Assembly (NCBI GenBank): GCA_028285755.1
Contig: JANQOQ010000006.1
Location: 1 to 64,000, forward strand
From: Puniceicoccaceae bacterium
GTDB lineage: Bacteria; Verrucomicrobiota; Verrucomicrobiia; Opitutales; JAFGAQ01
Length of the DNA stretch: 64,000 bases
Reading direction: 5' to 3'
Shown here: piece by piece, positions 27,614 through 36,833 of the stretch
Numbering within the stretch: the stretch's first letter is position 1
How the letters are laid out: the number at the start of each line of letters is the position of its first letter
Program-made: the position numbers and the translations under genes
The notes under the pieces: generated by a model
The model's input: only the letters and a program-made list of their open reading frames with translations
Database searches by the model: none
Told to the model about the DNA's origin: nothing

Positions 27614-27724
27614 AGTAAACTTATAATTCAACCTTTTGCTTAGCGCGAAATCAAGTTTTGCCAAGCAGGCGCTTGCCCTAGTTACACACCCCAATTTCAA
27701 TATTACAAATACCTGTATAAAGTC

Positions 27725-28600
27725 ATGACACCCAATTCAGTAAAGATTCTCTGCCTCTTCATTATTGGTTTCGGTTCTATAACGGTTAGCCACGGTAAAA
27801 TCCCCATTTTTATTCAGAATTTTGAAGCAGAAGAAGTAGGCAGCCGTGGGGTGACCGGGTTTACCAATTCAGGTTCAGAAGCGTCTTATGCTGCTAAGGT
27901 TGTCTCTCGAGAAGAGGGTGAGCCGGTCAGAAATGGAAAGCACTCCTACCGATTTGAGACCCGATTTATGGGAGACGCCCGACCCGTTGATAAATGCGTG
28001 CGCATACGCTCAGAGTTATCAGAATCCTATTTAGTGCCCTGGCGTGAGGAAATCTGGTATTCTTACAGTATCTATATTCCGGAGGGCTATCAGCACTCGG
28101 TGACTGATACCCGCTACGTTGAATGCCTGGGGGCAGAACAGACATTCTGGAGTCCGATAGTTGGCCAGTTTCACCGTAAACCTGATGAATGTGATGGTAG
28201 CGGCAACCCCTGGTTGGTATGCCGCATGAATAAAAATACGTTTGCATGGTCGGCTCGTGCAACTGCTGAAAAGTGCACACCCACTGGAGATCGCATTGAT
28301 ATTGGCGCAAAGGATATCGAGTTTCCGACGGACACCTGGATCGATGTGAAAATGCAATTGCGCTTTGACTGGGAAGAGGACGGAGTAGGCCTATGCAGAG
28401 TGTGGATGGATGTGGGCAAGGGCATGCAACAACTTGTAGATTACCAGGGACCTATCGCCTATAATGATGAAAAGGGAGGCTACTTTAAAATCGGTATATA
28501 CGCAGTGCAGCCTGATCCCTTCGCTCACAAAATAGTATACCTCGATGAATTTCGCAGGGGGCCTACGGAAGCTTCTGTAAGACTACCGGAAAAGCAATAA
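27725..28600 (+). CDS. Secreted polysaccharide lyase-like protein (heparin-lyase-I/PL20 fold)
   Basis: A 291-residue protein with a signal peptide (about residues 7-24). The pattern fits the Polysacc_lyase jelly-roll family (PF14099; PL13, PL20 and relatives): G-KHSYRFE, RIRSELSES, EIWYSYSIYIPEG, WIDVKMQLRFD, and a closing YLDEFRRG strand. Two cysteine pairs seem possible (C-rich ECLGAEQ, DECDGSG). Such enzymes cleave uronate-containing chains by beta-elimination, consistent with the KdgF-like cupin and the sugar-acid-type regulator of the locus. It converges on the enolase-superfamily gene with 21 bases between stops. Confidence 0.78.
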   Translation: MTPNSVKILCLFIIGFGSITVSHGKIPIFIQNFEAEEVGSRGVTGFTNSGSEASYAAKVVSREEGEPVRNGKHSYRFETRFMGDARPVDKCVRIRSELSESYLVPWREEIWYSYSIYIPEGYQHSVTDTRYVECLGAEQTFWSPIVGQFHRKPDECDGSGNPWLVCRMNKNTFAWSARATAEKCTPTGDRIDIGAKDIEFPTDTWIDVKMQLRFDWEEDGVGLCRVWMDVGKGMQQLVDYQGPIAYNDEKGGYFKIGIYAVQPDPFAHKIVYLDEFRRGPTEASVRLPEKQ

Positions 28601-28621
28601 TACGGGTCACAGCTCTCTATT

Positions 28622-29911
28622 TTAAGCGGATACCTTGACGGCGCTTGCTAAGTAATCCTTATTAAATTCAACTCCGAAGCCTGGTGCTTTAGGGACATTA
28701 ATTACCCCTTTGACGGACTGTATCGGTTGACCTGTGTCGATCACCTGATAAGGGATTCCATCTTTATCCCCCTTGTATTCCTGAAAATCACCCGCATTTT
28801 CGACTATCGATGCAAAATGCAGGACATGCAGGATTCCCAATCCAAAACCCGACATATGAGGAGTTACACGTAATCCCAGGGCATCTGCCATACGCGCAAC
28901 TCGGATTGAGCGTATCATGCCGCCAAAATGAAGAAGATCTGGCTGAGCAACCTGAACGGCTCCATTTTCCATCAGCCAACGAAAACGCCTCATGCTGGAT
29001 TCCTGCTCTCCGCCTGCAATTGGTATCTCGAGAGCATCTGCAACCATTTTTGTCTCTTCATAATGGTCGAATTGGACAGGCTCTTCGAAAAAGTCATAGT
29101 TATATTCAGAAAGGAGTTTTCCCATCGAAATGGCAGTCGCCACATCAAAGGAACTGTTCGAATCTACCTTCAGGGTAGTTTCATCTCCCAACTCGGCACG
29201 AGCCAAGGGTATCAACTCCCGGTCGCGGCGGTTGCTCGCTTCATCAAAACGCATGCGCCCGCCCAATTTGAATTTAACCGCCTTCGCCCCGGACTTTGCA
29301 ATCAAAGCCTTAAGCTGATCAATCACTTCAGCGGCAGAGCTTCTGCGGTCGCCATTTGCGTAGTAAATCATACACTTATCCCTTATACGATCTCCCAGCA
29401 ACTCTCCGACAGGCTTGCTGACCGTGTGTCCGAGCAAATCCAACAATGCAAATTCCATCCATGCCACGCATACCCAAAACGCCATGCCCTGCCACTTGTA
29501 GTTGAGGCTGTTAGAAAAGACACCGTCAATAAGCGTATCCAGATCCCTGGCATCTTTGCCAATGAAGAATGGAGTAATCATCCTTAGAAAAAGGGGATAC
29601 ACGTGGCGAATCATCGTTCTGTTTGTTAAGCAGATTCCGGTATGCCCCTCAGAGGATCGGACAACCACGAAATGCTGATCATCCCGTTTTAGAAGTTCCA
29701 CAGACTCGATGATAACTGGTTCTTTAAAGAGAGATTTGCGGAGCACCGGCTTCTTCAATGCTTCGAGGATGCGAGCATTCAATTCTTCATCGACTCGATG
29801 GCCTTTCGTTGCTCCCAACGCTGAGGCAGATTGTTGTGCAGTTACCAGGCCGGCTGCACCCAGGCCTGCGGACATCAAGAATTTTCTCCTGCTTTTAAAT
29901 TCGGGTTTCAT
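28622..29911 (-). CDS. Tat-exported enolase-superfamily enzyme (mandelate racemase/sugar-acid dehydratase type)
   Basis: A 429-residue protein with a twin-arginine signal (SRRKFLMSAGLGAAG). The enolase-superfamily barrel has K213-F-K215 (general base motif), metal ligands D250 (KVDSN), E276 (FFEEP) and E302 (GGEQES), and H352 (TPHMSG). The K-x-K plus distal His set is typical of the mandelate racemase branch, which includes galactonate, fuconate and rhamnonate dehydratases. Export is unusual for that activity. It sits 55 bases downstream of an alpha-L-fucosidase on the same strand, so a fucose- or galactose-derived acid is a reasonable guess. No operator copy is seen upstream. Confidence 0.85.
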   Translation of the reverse strand: MKPEFKSRRKFLMSAGLGAAGLVTAQQSASALGATKGHRVDEELNARILEALKKPVLRKSLFKEPVIIESVELLKRDDQHFVVVRSSEGHTGICLTNRTMIRHVYPLFLRMITPFFIGKDARDLDTLIDGVFSNSLNYKWQGMAFWVCVAWMEFALLDLLGHTVSKPVGELLGDRIRDKCMIYYANGDRRSSAAEVIDQLKALIAKSGAKAVKFKLGGRMRFDEASNRRDRELIPLARAELGDETTLKVDSNSSFDVATAISMGKLLSEYNYDFFEEPVQFDHYEETKMVADALEIPIAGGEQESSMRRFRWLMENGAVQVAQPDLLHFGGMIRSIRVARMADALGLRVTPHMSGFGLGILHVLHFASIVENAGDFQEYKGDKDGIPYQVIDTGQPIQSVKGVINVPKAPGFGVEFNKDYLASAVKVSA

Positions 29912-29966
29912 GGATAAATATTGGTTGTTTAAAGTTTATTGGTATTTGTGAGAATAAAATTTCCGG

Positions 29967-31607
29967 TCATTTAATAAGTGTGATGATTTCGACCTTGGGC
30001 TCGTCAGGGTAGGGGCTAAACGCAATTCGGCACTGCTGCCCAGGCTCCAAAGTGAACCCCTGGACTGAAGAGATGTCACCGTTGTTATTGACCCGGTAAC
30101 GAATCTCATCGTTCAGCTTTAAATGGATAATCCGTTGCTCTCCATAAGGGAGCTCTTCGATCAAGTCTGAGCGTATCCGGATGCCGTCGATTTTGAATGA
30201 GGATCCATCGCTTTCGACGATTTCACCGACGAAAAGAATATGGTTGAGGTGATCCACTTCGGGGAACTCATAGCTAGGGGTATGATGTGCCCCAAACTCG
30301 ACCGCTTCCTCGAAAGTAAGCTTAATGACCCGGGTTAATTCCAGGGGTGACTTTTCGGGAAGTCCAAGCCGCAAAATCCCATCCGCCTTAACGGGTTTCA
30401 CTACCACGGGCTCATCGCCGTCCAGAAAGTGGGCACTTTCGATTTTCCCTGAGAGACCTTCCAGTGAGATGTCTCCGCCTATCCAGTTCCATAGATGCAA
30501 ATAGAGGAGCTTATCTCCTGCTTTCCTTGTAAATGAGCCCCAGTTATACTCAAATTTAAACGGAGAGCCTTGAGTCTCGTAGATGCTCTCGCCGTTAATT
30601 TTAATCCATTCTCCGATTTCGTGGAGTCGTACCGTCTCTTCGGGTGTTATCCTTCCGTCCGCGTTCGGGCCGACATTGAGCAGGAAATTTGAGCTTCGGC
30701 ATGCGCTTGAGCTCACCATCTTGATCAACTCTGAGGAGGGTTTCCAGAAATCATCATTGCGATCATAGCCCCAGTTCAGCCGCATGGTCATGATATTTTC
30801 CACATATCCCTGCTTCCCGGGCTGAGCAATCTCCCGGTCACCGAAAGTTTGATAATCTCCCAGGCCGTTTCCGATCCGCCCATTGATGATGCAATCGGGC
30901 TGTAATTTCCTTACAATGGCTACGCACATTTCGTTAAATTCGCGATGTTCGTCGAGAGGTGTGTCAAACCACATTAAATCAATTTTCCCGTAGTTGCTGA
31001 GAAGTTCGGTAACCTGGGTTCTCACGAGTTCCACATAGCTTTCCGGCACAGGGTCAGGGCTTCTTCGCAAACGGGCGTGATGCCACCAGTCCTTTTCGTG
31101 AGAATAGTAAAAGCCGACTTTAAGGCCAGCATCCCTGCAGGCGCTTACATAATCCTTGATAAAATCCCGGTGCGCCCCGGATGCCTGCACGGAGTTCCAT
31201 TCGGAAGCATCGGTATCAAAAAGGGCAAATCCGTCATGATGCTTTGTAGTGAGCACCACATACTTCATGCCTGCGCTTTTTGCCGCTTCCGCCCATGCTT
31301 TCGCATCGAAATGGCTTGGGTTGAATGATTGTGCAAAAACTTCGTAATCCTCTTTGGGTATCCCGGCTGCCAGGTATATCCACTCCGAATTTCGGTTCCC
31401 CATTTCCTTGCCATAGTCAATACCTCGGAACTCACCTTCGAGGGTCGAATACACCCCCCAATGGATAAACATCCCCAGTCTTCCATCGTTCCACCACTTC
31501 ATCCGCTGATGAAATGCCTCCTTTGTTTCATCATTTGTAAGGCCGACGAGCGGATTTCCTAAGATGCAAATGATTATAAATGTATATATAGTCTCCTTGA
31601 TTTTCAT
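29967..31607 (-). CDS. Secreted GH29 alpha-L-fucosidase
   Basis: A 546-residue enzyme with a signal peptide (about residues 1-23). GH29 landmarks: RLGMFIHWGVYS near residue 43, TTKHHDGFALFD at 120-131, and the catalytic nucleophile D215 in IDLMWFD. LNVGPNADGRI closes the barrel, followed by a C-terminal beta-sandwich from about 370. The retaining family removes alpha-L-fucose (and sometimes galactose) from glycans. It precedes the exported enolase-superfamily enzyme, and the 200-base upstream gap contains the terminator hairpin of the receptor gene but no GTATAC palindrome, so its regulation seems separate from the first 28 kb. Confidence 0.93.
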   Translation of the reverse strand: MKIKETIYTFIIICILGNPLVGLTNDETKEAFHQRMKWWNDGRLGMFIHWGVYSTLEGEFRGIDYGKEMGNRNSEWIYLAAGIPKEDYEVFAQSFNPSHFDAKAWAEAAKSAGMKYVVLTTKHHDGFALFDTDASEWNSVQASGAHRDFIKDYVSACRDAGLKVGFYYSHEKDWWHHARLRRSPDPVPESYVELVRTQVTELLSNYGKIDLMWFDTPLDEHREFNEMCVAIVRKLQPDCIINGRIGNGLGDYQTFGDREIAQPGKQGYVENIMTMRLNWGYDRNDDFWKPSSELIKMVSSSACRSSNFLLNVGPNADGRITPEETVRLHEIGEWIKINGESIYETQGSPFKFEYNWGSFTRKAGDKLLYLHLWNWIGGDISLEGLSGKIESAHFLDGDEPVVVKPVKADGILRLGLPEKSPLELTRVIKLTFEEAVEFGAHHTPSYEFPEVDHLNHILFVGEIVESDGSSFKIDGIRIRSDLIEELPYGEQRIIHLKLNDEIRYRVNNNGDISSVQGFTLEPGQQCRIAFSPYPDEPKVEIITLIK

Positions 31608-31708
31608 TTTCTGCTAAGTGCAAAGTCAGTGAGAGGGTAACCAGTGATCGGCTCAGGATGAATCCTTTGCTTCATTTAATAGAATGCCAACTACCGGTGA
31701 AATATAAG

Positions 31709-31750
31709 GAAGCCCCTATCGAGAGACTCTGCCAACTCGACAGGGGCTTC
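31709..31750. terminator. Long hairpin downstream of the STN-TonB receptor gene
   Basis: GAAGCCCCT and AGGGGCTTC pair, and the stem continues for six more positions with one mismatch, around a 12-base loop. It lies 57 bases beyond the receptor stop on the minus strand. The better T run is on the plus strand. Confidence 0.7.
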
Positions 31751-31807
31751 TTTCATTTTTCTATTTTAGAGCTCTACACTCCAAAATCTTAGTGCGTTTT
31801 CCAATTC

Positions 31808-34800
31808 TTAGAGGTCAAACTTGACGCCGAAGATGAAAAGTCGCCCAACATTCTCGAATTGCTGGATCCTTCGCACTGATCCTGAATTCCTGAAGGTGCG
31901 AGCCGAATACTCATCCAAGAGGTTCTTTACATCGAAATACAATGAGATGTTTGAATTTCGATAGGGGATCCGGTATTGGAATGAGAGGTCAATTGTTTCT
32001 TCGGAGTATAACCCGGTATCCTGTTCAGGATCATCAATGATTTGACCCTCACTTACTGAGGCCCCGATGTTCCGATAGAGTTCGCCATTGTAGTTCCATG
32101 CAATTCTGGCTGAGAACGTATCTACCTCATAATAGAGCTGGAGATTAGCGACCGAATCGAATTGCCCCAGCAGGAAATCACGCTCGAGTCCTTCCGTAAG
32201 CACGGATTCTCCATCCACATAGGTGTAATTGGCAATGATACCCATATTGTCCAGGGGGCTTGGAAGGAAATTAAATTTCTGCTGATAGGAGAGTTCGATG
32301 CCAGTGACATTCGATTCATCGCCATTGCGAGGGCGCTGATAGAAGAAGTTCTCAACAACGGATACCCCTGCAGGTATAAACGGTCTTGCAAACTCCGGCA
32401 AGTCGGTCAGGGCAACATCCTCCTGTCTCACAGATTCGGTGTATTCAAAATTCTCAATGATTTTGTGGAAAATACCCGCTGCGAAATAGCCTCCATTGTC
32501 GAAATAGTATTCGAATCCAATATCGAAGTTATCAGCCGTGAAGGGCTCCAGCGTCGGGTCTCCCCCGGTGATACTCAGCGAGGTGTTAACTAAGCCTGTT
32601 TCCTCGTCAATATTCTCTTCAAAGTCTATATCCGAGTTAGGTGCCAAATCAATAAAGTCCGGTCGTCCCAAAGACTGGGTGAACGCGGCTCTCCAAACGA
32701 GATTCTCGTTTGGTTGATACCTGAGGATGACTGAAGGGAAGAAGTTGTCGTAGTCGCTACTTGCAGTCGCCAGTTCCAAGTCACCATTCACCTCGGCAAA
32801 TCCAGTATTATCGAGACTGGTATGCTCGTACCGGAGACCGGCAATGAGAGAAAAGTCGCTCTGCTTGTAGGTAGCCATGAAGTAACCTGCCTGGATGATT
32901 TCCTCCATGAAGTAACTGTCCGATGTATCGTCACCGCGAAACTCAAACTCATCGGTGTTATCCAGGAAAAACTGATCGAGGACTGCCTGATCGGCCCATT
33001 CCACCGTTCGCAGATCGTAAGGCTGGGATGGGGTAGTGCGGTCTGCACCGAAAAACTCATCCGCAAAGAGATCGTCAAGGCCTTGGCCTCTGACTCTTCT
33101 CCAGTTACCCGCGAGCGGAGAAATACTTTCCCGGATATCGCGGTCATTCCACCTTCCTTTGTATCCAGCCTTGAGCTCAATGACATATTTGTCCATCTCA
33201 AGGGTCCTCAAAACATTTCCCTGAGCTGAAAACACTTCATCTTCGGACTTATCGTCGTATATCCGGTAGGTGCCTAGGTTCCCCATCTCAAAGTTGCTGG
33301 CATTGTGGCCCCAACCGGTTGGATTCGAGTAGGAGAAAACACTGTCAGTCGGGCTATCAAAGTCCCAGGTTAAGTCAGCGATGCCATCCCCCCGGGCAAA
33401 GCCCTGATCCCGGATATGGCTCTCTGTGATTCGCGCTTCCCAAATTCCTCGGGTGCGATACAGCTCCCAGCTGGAGTAGATTTGAGAGATTCTCCAATCG
33501 ACAAATAAGTCTTCGAACTGGTGTTCGCCTTCCAGGAAGAAATTGTAAGTGGTCGTGTCTTTCTGGCCCGGCCTTACCCGCATGCGGAAGCGCCCACCGT
33601 CCGATTGCCCCTTGATGGCAACATCATCCTGAATGACTAATCCCTCTTCCAGGAAATCATTCGAGCTGCTGAACCTTAGTTCGAACCTTCGGCGAAGCTC
33701 CTTGTCATTGAATTCGTTGTAGAAAGCACCCGCACGCAGATAATGATCCTCCGAAATCTTCCAATCAAAGGCAATATTTGAGCCAATACGTGTGCGTTCC
33801 AGGTCACGCCACATAACCTGGTTGCTACTTGGGAACCAAACGTCTCTGCCCAAGTCTACATCATTTCCTTGTGCATCGACTACCTCATCTTCACGGGTCC
33901 AATTGTGGACAACTTCTTCAACAGCTCGGTTATTGACTTCGTAGGAGGCGCCTAAAATAACACCAAAATTCTTTGAATCTCCTAACCAGGTACCATAGGT
34001 AAATTCACCGGAATAGAGATAGTCCTCAGGAAGCTCATTCCACCCGATATTCACCTGGGACTCAAATATGCGTTCGTCCAGGTCAGTCGCCCGTTTTGTC
34101 TTGATTTCGACTATCCCCCCAATGGAGTCAGCATCCTGGTCTGCACGTGCCGCTTTGGTCACTTCGATACTGCTTACCATAGTCGCAGGAATGGCGGTTA
34201 GTGACTGTCCACGTTGCCCCTGTCCCGGGTCAACGGACGAGTCCGGGCTTGGGATACGATCCCCGTTGATCGTTACAGCGTTCAAGCGTGAGGCCAGACC
34301 ACGAATGGTTATGTTCTCAGCCTCACCCCGGTCTTTGATAATCGATATGCCCGGTAGACGGGAAAGCGCCTCACCGATACTTTGATCGGGCAGATTATCC
34401 ATGGTCTCCTCCGACACGACGTTAGAAATCGTCAGGGATTCCTTTTGGGCTCGGATGGCTGCTTCAGCGCCGGCCTCAATGGGGCGTATCACAAACTCAT
34501 CCAAAACAATGACGTCTTCGTCAAACTCTGGATTGTTTTGCGCACCTACTGTTGCGGTAGCAGCAAGCAGGGTGGTCATACCTCTCAATAACATAGAGAG
34601 TAAACCATTCTGGGGTTTATCGTTTTTTTTCATTTGGTTATCGTTTTTAGGGTTTTCACTGTGCGCAGTTATGTCCTCCTCATCAGGAATCGGTAGCTCG
34701 GGCGCTTCCACTTTTTTAACAACCAATGCTCCAACAACTGTGTTTTTATGTATCATCAGTTCCGTATCCTCGGTCATTCGCTCAATCGCGTCATGGATGC

Positions 34801-35053
34801 TCATTTTGCCGATAACCTGATTCAGGCGAACCCCATCAACATCTTTAACCAAATAAAGAAGAGGCATTTGTAATACGCTTTCCAAGTGTCTGAGCGATTC
34901 TTCTGCAGGGCCTGCAGGAATATTGAATTCAATGATCGTTTCTACACTTAAGTCTTGATTTGGAATATCTGCATTCTCCGACTTTAACTCAGCGAGCAAA
35001 GGCGGAAAGTGAGACGCCATCATCAAGAGTAGGTATGCGTATTTGTTTAACAT
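31808..35053 (-). CDS. STN-domain TonB-dependent receptor of cell-surface signalling module 1
   Basis: Chosen start at 35053 gives 1081 residues, preceded by GGATGAGG, with a hydrophobic N-terminus (NKYAYLLLMM). An upstream ATG at 35167 adds 38 polar residues. Residues about 38-115 are a secretin/TonB N-terminal (STN) domain (EFNIPAGPAEESL, MPLLYLV), as in receptors that signal to FecR. Residues 149-171 form a second signal-like segment (LLRGMTTLLAATATVGAQ) headed by an internal MKKNDK at about 141. The TonB-box region DVIVLDEFVIRP, the plug (SIIKDRGEAENITIRGLASR) and the barrel ending FGVKFDL follow. The receptor belongs with the upstream FecR and ECF genes. Its ligand is unknown. Confidence 0.92.
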   Translation of the reverse strand: MLNKYAYLLLMMASHFPPLLAELKSENADIPNQDLSVETIIEFNIPAGPAEESLRHLESVLQMPLLYLVKDVDGVRLNQVIGKMSIHDAIERMTEDTELMIHKNTVVGALVVKKVEAPELPIPDEEDITAHSENPKNDNQMKKNDKPQNGLLSMLLRGMTTLLAATATVGAQNNPEFDEDVIVLDEFVIRPIEAGAEAAIRAQKESLTISNVVSEETMDNLPDQSIGEALSRLPGISIIKDRGEAENITIRGLASRLNAVTINGDRIPSPDSSVDPGQGQRGQSLTAIPATMVSSIEVTKAARADQDADSIGGIVEIKTKRATDLDERIFESQVNIGWNELPEDYLYSGEFTYGTWLGDSKNFGVILGASYEVNNRAVEEVVHNWTREDEVVDAQGNDVDLGRDVWFPSSNQVMWRDLERTRIGSNIAFDWKISEDHYLRAGAFYNEFNDKELRRRFELRFSSSNDFLEEGLVIQDDVAIKGQSDGGRFRMRVRPGQKDTTTYNFFLEGEHQFEDLFVDWRISQIYSSWELYRTRGIWEARITESHIRDQGFARGDGIADLTWDFDSPTDSVFSYSNPTGWGHNASNFEMGNLGTYRIYDDKSEDEVFSAQGNVLRTLEMDKYVIELKAGYKGRWNDRDIRESISPLAGNWRRVRGQGLDDLFADEFFGADRTTPSQPYDLRTVEWADQAVLDQFFLDNTDEFEFRGDDTSDSYFMEEIIQAGYFMATYKQSDFSLIAGLRYEHTSLDNTGFAEVNGDLELATASSDYDNFFPSVILRYQPNENLVWRAAFTQSLGRPDFIDLAPNSDIDFEENIDEETGLVNTSLSITGGDPTLEPFTADNFDIGFEYYFDNGGYFAAGIFHKIIENFEYTESVRQEDVALTDLPEFARPFIPAGVSVVENFFYQRPRNGDESNVTGIELSYQQKFNFLPSPLDNMGIIANYTYVDGESVLTEGLERDFLLGQFDSVANLQLYYEVDTFSARIAWNYNGELYRNIGASVSEGQIIDDPEQDTGLYSEETIDLSFQYRIPYRNSNISLYFDVKNLLDEYSARTFRNSGSVRRIQQFENVGRLFIFGVKFDL

Positions 35054-35226
35054 TACCTCATCCAAAGTATCAGAGTTATCATCATAGCGGCTATTTAAAT
35101 GTAAACTTGAAAATTGCCGTATGTTGACATTCTGATGTAAGGGGTGAATGCTTGTAGGGGCTGACATTACTGTGCAGCAGTAAGTCGAATAAGGGACGAG
35201 CCCACCCCCACGGGTTTTTAGAAAAA

Positions 35227-36276
35227 TTATGGGTCAATACCTATCTCAATCTTCGATCCTTCGATTTTCCAGGGAATATCATACTCCATTTTGAGTAGTT
35301 CGAGAAAACCGATAGGGTCTTCACTGGGAAATTTTCCTCCGATTTCAAGAGATACGAGTTCGGTATCGAGTATCAGCATCTCGTAACCGGTCTTCGTCTT
35401 AAAGTTCTCTGCGATCTCCCCCAAAGTCGTGCCGCCGAATGTGATCAATGATTCTCTCCATATCAGGCGTTTCTCAATTTCCAGCTCATCGGCTATACGT
35501 ACTGAGAGAGAGCTGAAATCTCCACTGTTTGTGAACTCAATATTGGCATGATCGCCCATTCCCATCGTATATATTCCGGATATCTGATCTTCCGGATTTT
35601 CTTGTGGTTCAGTATCACTGGCCGTCGTTACATTTGAATTTAGAGCGACTACGCCCTCAGTCACAATTACATCCACCGTGTTATCAGACAAAGAAACATT
35701 AAAGGCGGTGCCTATCGCTTCGATTCGGACCCCTGAAGCGTAAACTGTAAACACGCGTTTACTGTCTTTTGCTACGCTAAAGTGCACTTCACCTTCTATA
35801 AGATTAATAGTCCGGGCATTCTTTATAAACTGATATTCAATATGGCTATCTCTATTGAGCTGTACCACCGACCCATCACTTAGCCGGAATGTATTTACGG
35901 CATCCTCAGTCTCGAAAGCACCCTCAGCTACAGGGTTGCCAGGGTTAAGCATTCCCGAACCCGGCCAAAGCATTAAAAATCCCACGGTGAGTAAAGCCGC
36001 GACCGCCAATTCTCTGATAAAGGGTCTGAACAAAAGAAATTTCTTTCGCGGAACCTCCAAATATTCTTCAGGCAATTCACCGCTTTTCGCTTTAAGGTAA
36101 CTTAATAGCTCTTCTGCTTTATGAAATGCTTTGGACTTTTCCTCATCCCCTAGGATTTCGTCCAGAAACTGTTCGGATTCCTCTTCATTCAACCCTTTTT
36201 CTACCTTAACTGCCCACTCCTCAGGGCTGAGCGAGCCATCACGCTTTTTCGAGGGTTTATGATGATCGGAATTCAT
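35227..36276 (-). CDS. FecR-family anti-sigma factor, module 1
   Basis: A 349-residue membrane regulator. Residues 1-85 are the cytoplasmic sigma-binding part, about 88-108 a single transmembrane helix (ELAVAALLTVGFLMLW), and about 125-210 the periplasmic FecR domain (FRLSDGSVVQLNRDSHIEY, EGEVHFSVAKD, IGTAFNVSL). A DUF4974-like C-terminal domain (about 280-345) resembles the STN fold that contacts the receptor. Its start overlaps the sigma-factor stop by 4 bases (ATGA coupling). Such proteins hold the sigma factor until the receptor reports its ligand. Confidence 0.92.
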   Translation of the reverse strand: MNSDHHKPSKKRDGSLSPEEWAVKVEKGLNEEESEQFLDEILGDEEKSKAFHKAEELLSYLKAKSGELPEEYLEVPRKKFLLFRPFIRELAVAALLTVGFLMLWPGSGMLNPGNPVAEGAFETEDAVNTFRLSDGSVVQLNRDSHIEYQFIKNARTINLIEGEVHFSVAKDSKRVFTVYASGVRIEAIGTAFNVSLSDNTVDVIVTEGVVALNSNVTTASDTEPQENPEDQISGIYTMGMGDHANIEFTNSGDFSSLSVRIADELEIEKRLIWRESLITFGGTTLGEIAENFKTKTGYEMLILDTELVSLEIGGKFPSEDPIGFLELLKMEYDIPWKIEGSKIEIGIDP

Positions 36277-36833
36277 TTTACTATCTTCAGATGTGGGCCA
36301 TGAAAGCTCTGTGCAAAATATTTCTTGCAGCGTTTAACCGCCTTAATCAATTGATTTTCGACGGTCTTCCTGCTAATACCGAGTGTATCGGCAATCTCAT
36401 TGTAAGAGTATCCATGATATATTCGTAACATGAGCACCTCCCTGCAGCGGTCAGGCAATGTGTCCACCGCTGTTTTCAACAAGGCTGAATCATCATTTCG
36501 CATTACGCTCTCTGAAGGAAGGATGTCTTCGTCTATATAGACGTTTAACGAGGAGACATCCCCCACGGAAACCGTTTTCGAAGCCGTTTTTCTGCGGACG
36601 CGATCATAACAGATATTTCTTGCGATTGTAAAAAGCAAAGGCCTGACCGAACGAATATCCTTGCGCTTCTTAATCTCAATAATGCGGGAAAAGGTTTCCT
36701 GAACGATGTCATCAACATCTGCTTCAGAATTTTCTAAACGTTTTAAAAAAGCACGTAGTAATACCTCATGGATTCGCACACTATTATCGAACCATTGATT
36801 GATCTCAGTTTGTGGGGGTATTAGATTATCCAC
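36273..36833 (-). CDS. ECF-type RNA polymerase sigma factor, module 1
   Basis: A 186-residue sigma-70 family protein of the FecI-like group. Region 2 is at about residues 20-90 (VDDIVQETFSRI, RPLLFTIARNICYDRVRRK) and region 4 at about 125-180 (LPDRCREVLMLRIYHGYSYNEIA then SRKTVENQLIKAVKR). Followed at once by its FecR partner and then the STN receptor, so it should direct transcription of the receptor gene when released. Confidence 0.93.
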   Translation of the reverse strand: MDNLIPPQTEINQWFDNSVRIHEVLLRAFLKRLENSEADVDDIVQETFSRIIEIKKRKDIRSVRPLLFTIARNICYDRVRRKTASKTVSVGDVSSLNVYIDEDILPSESVMRNDDSALLKTAVDTLPDRCREVLMLRIYHGYSYNEIADTLGISRKTVENQLIKAVKRCKKYFAQSFHGPHLKIVK

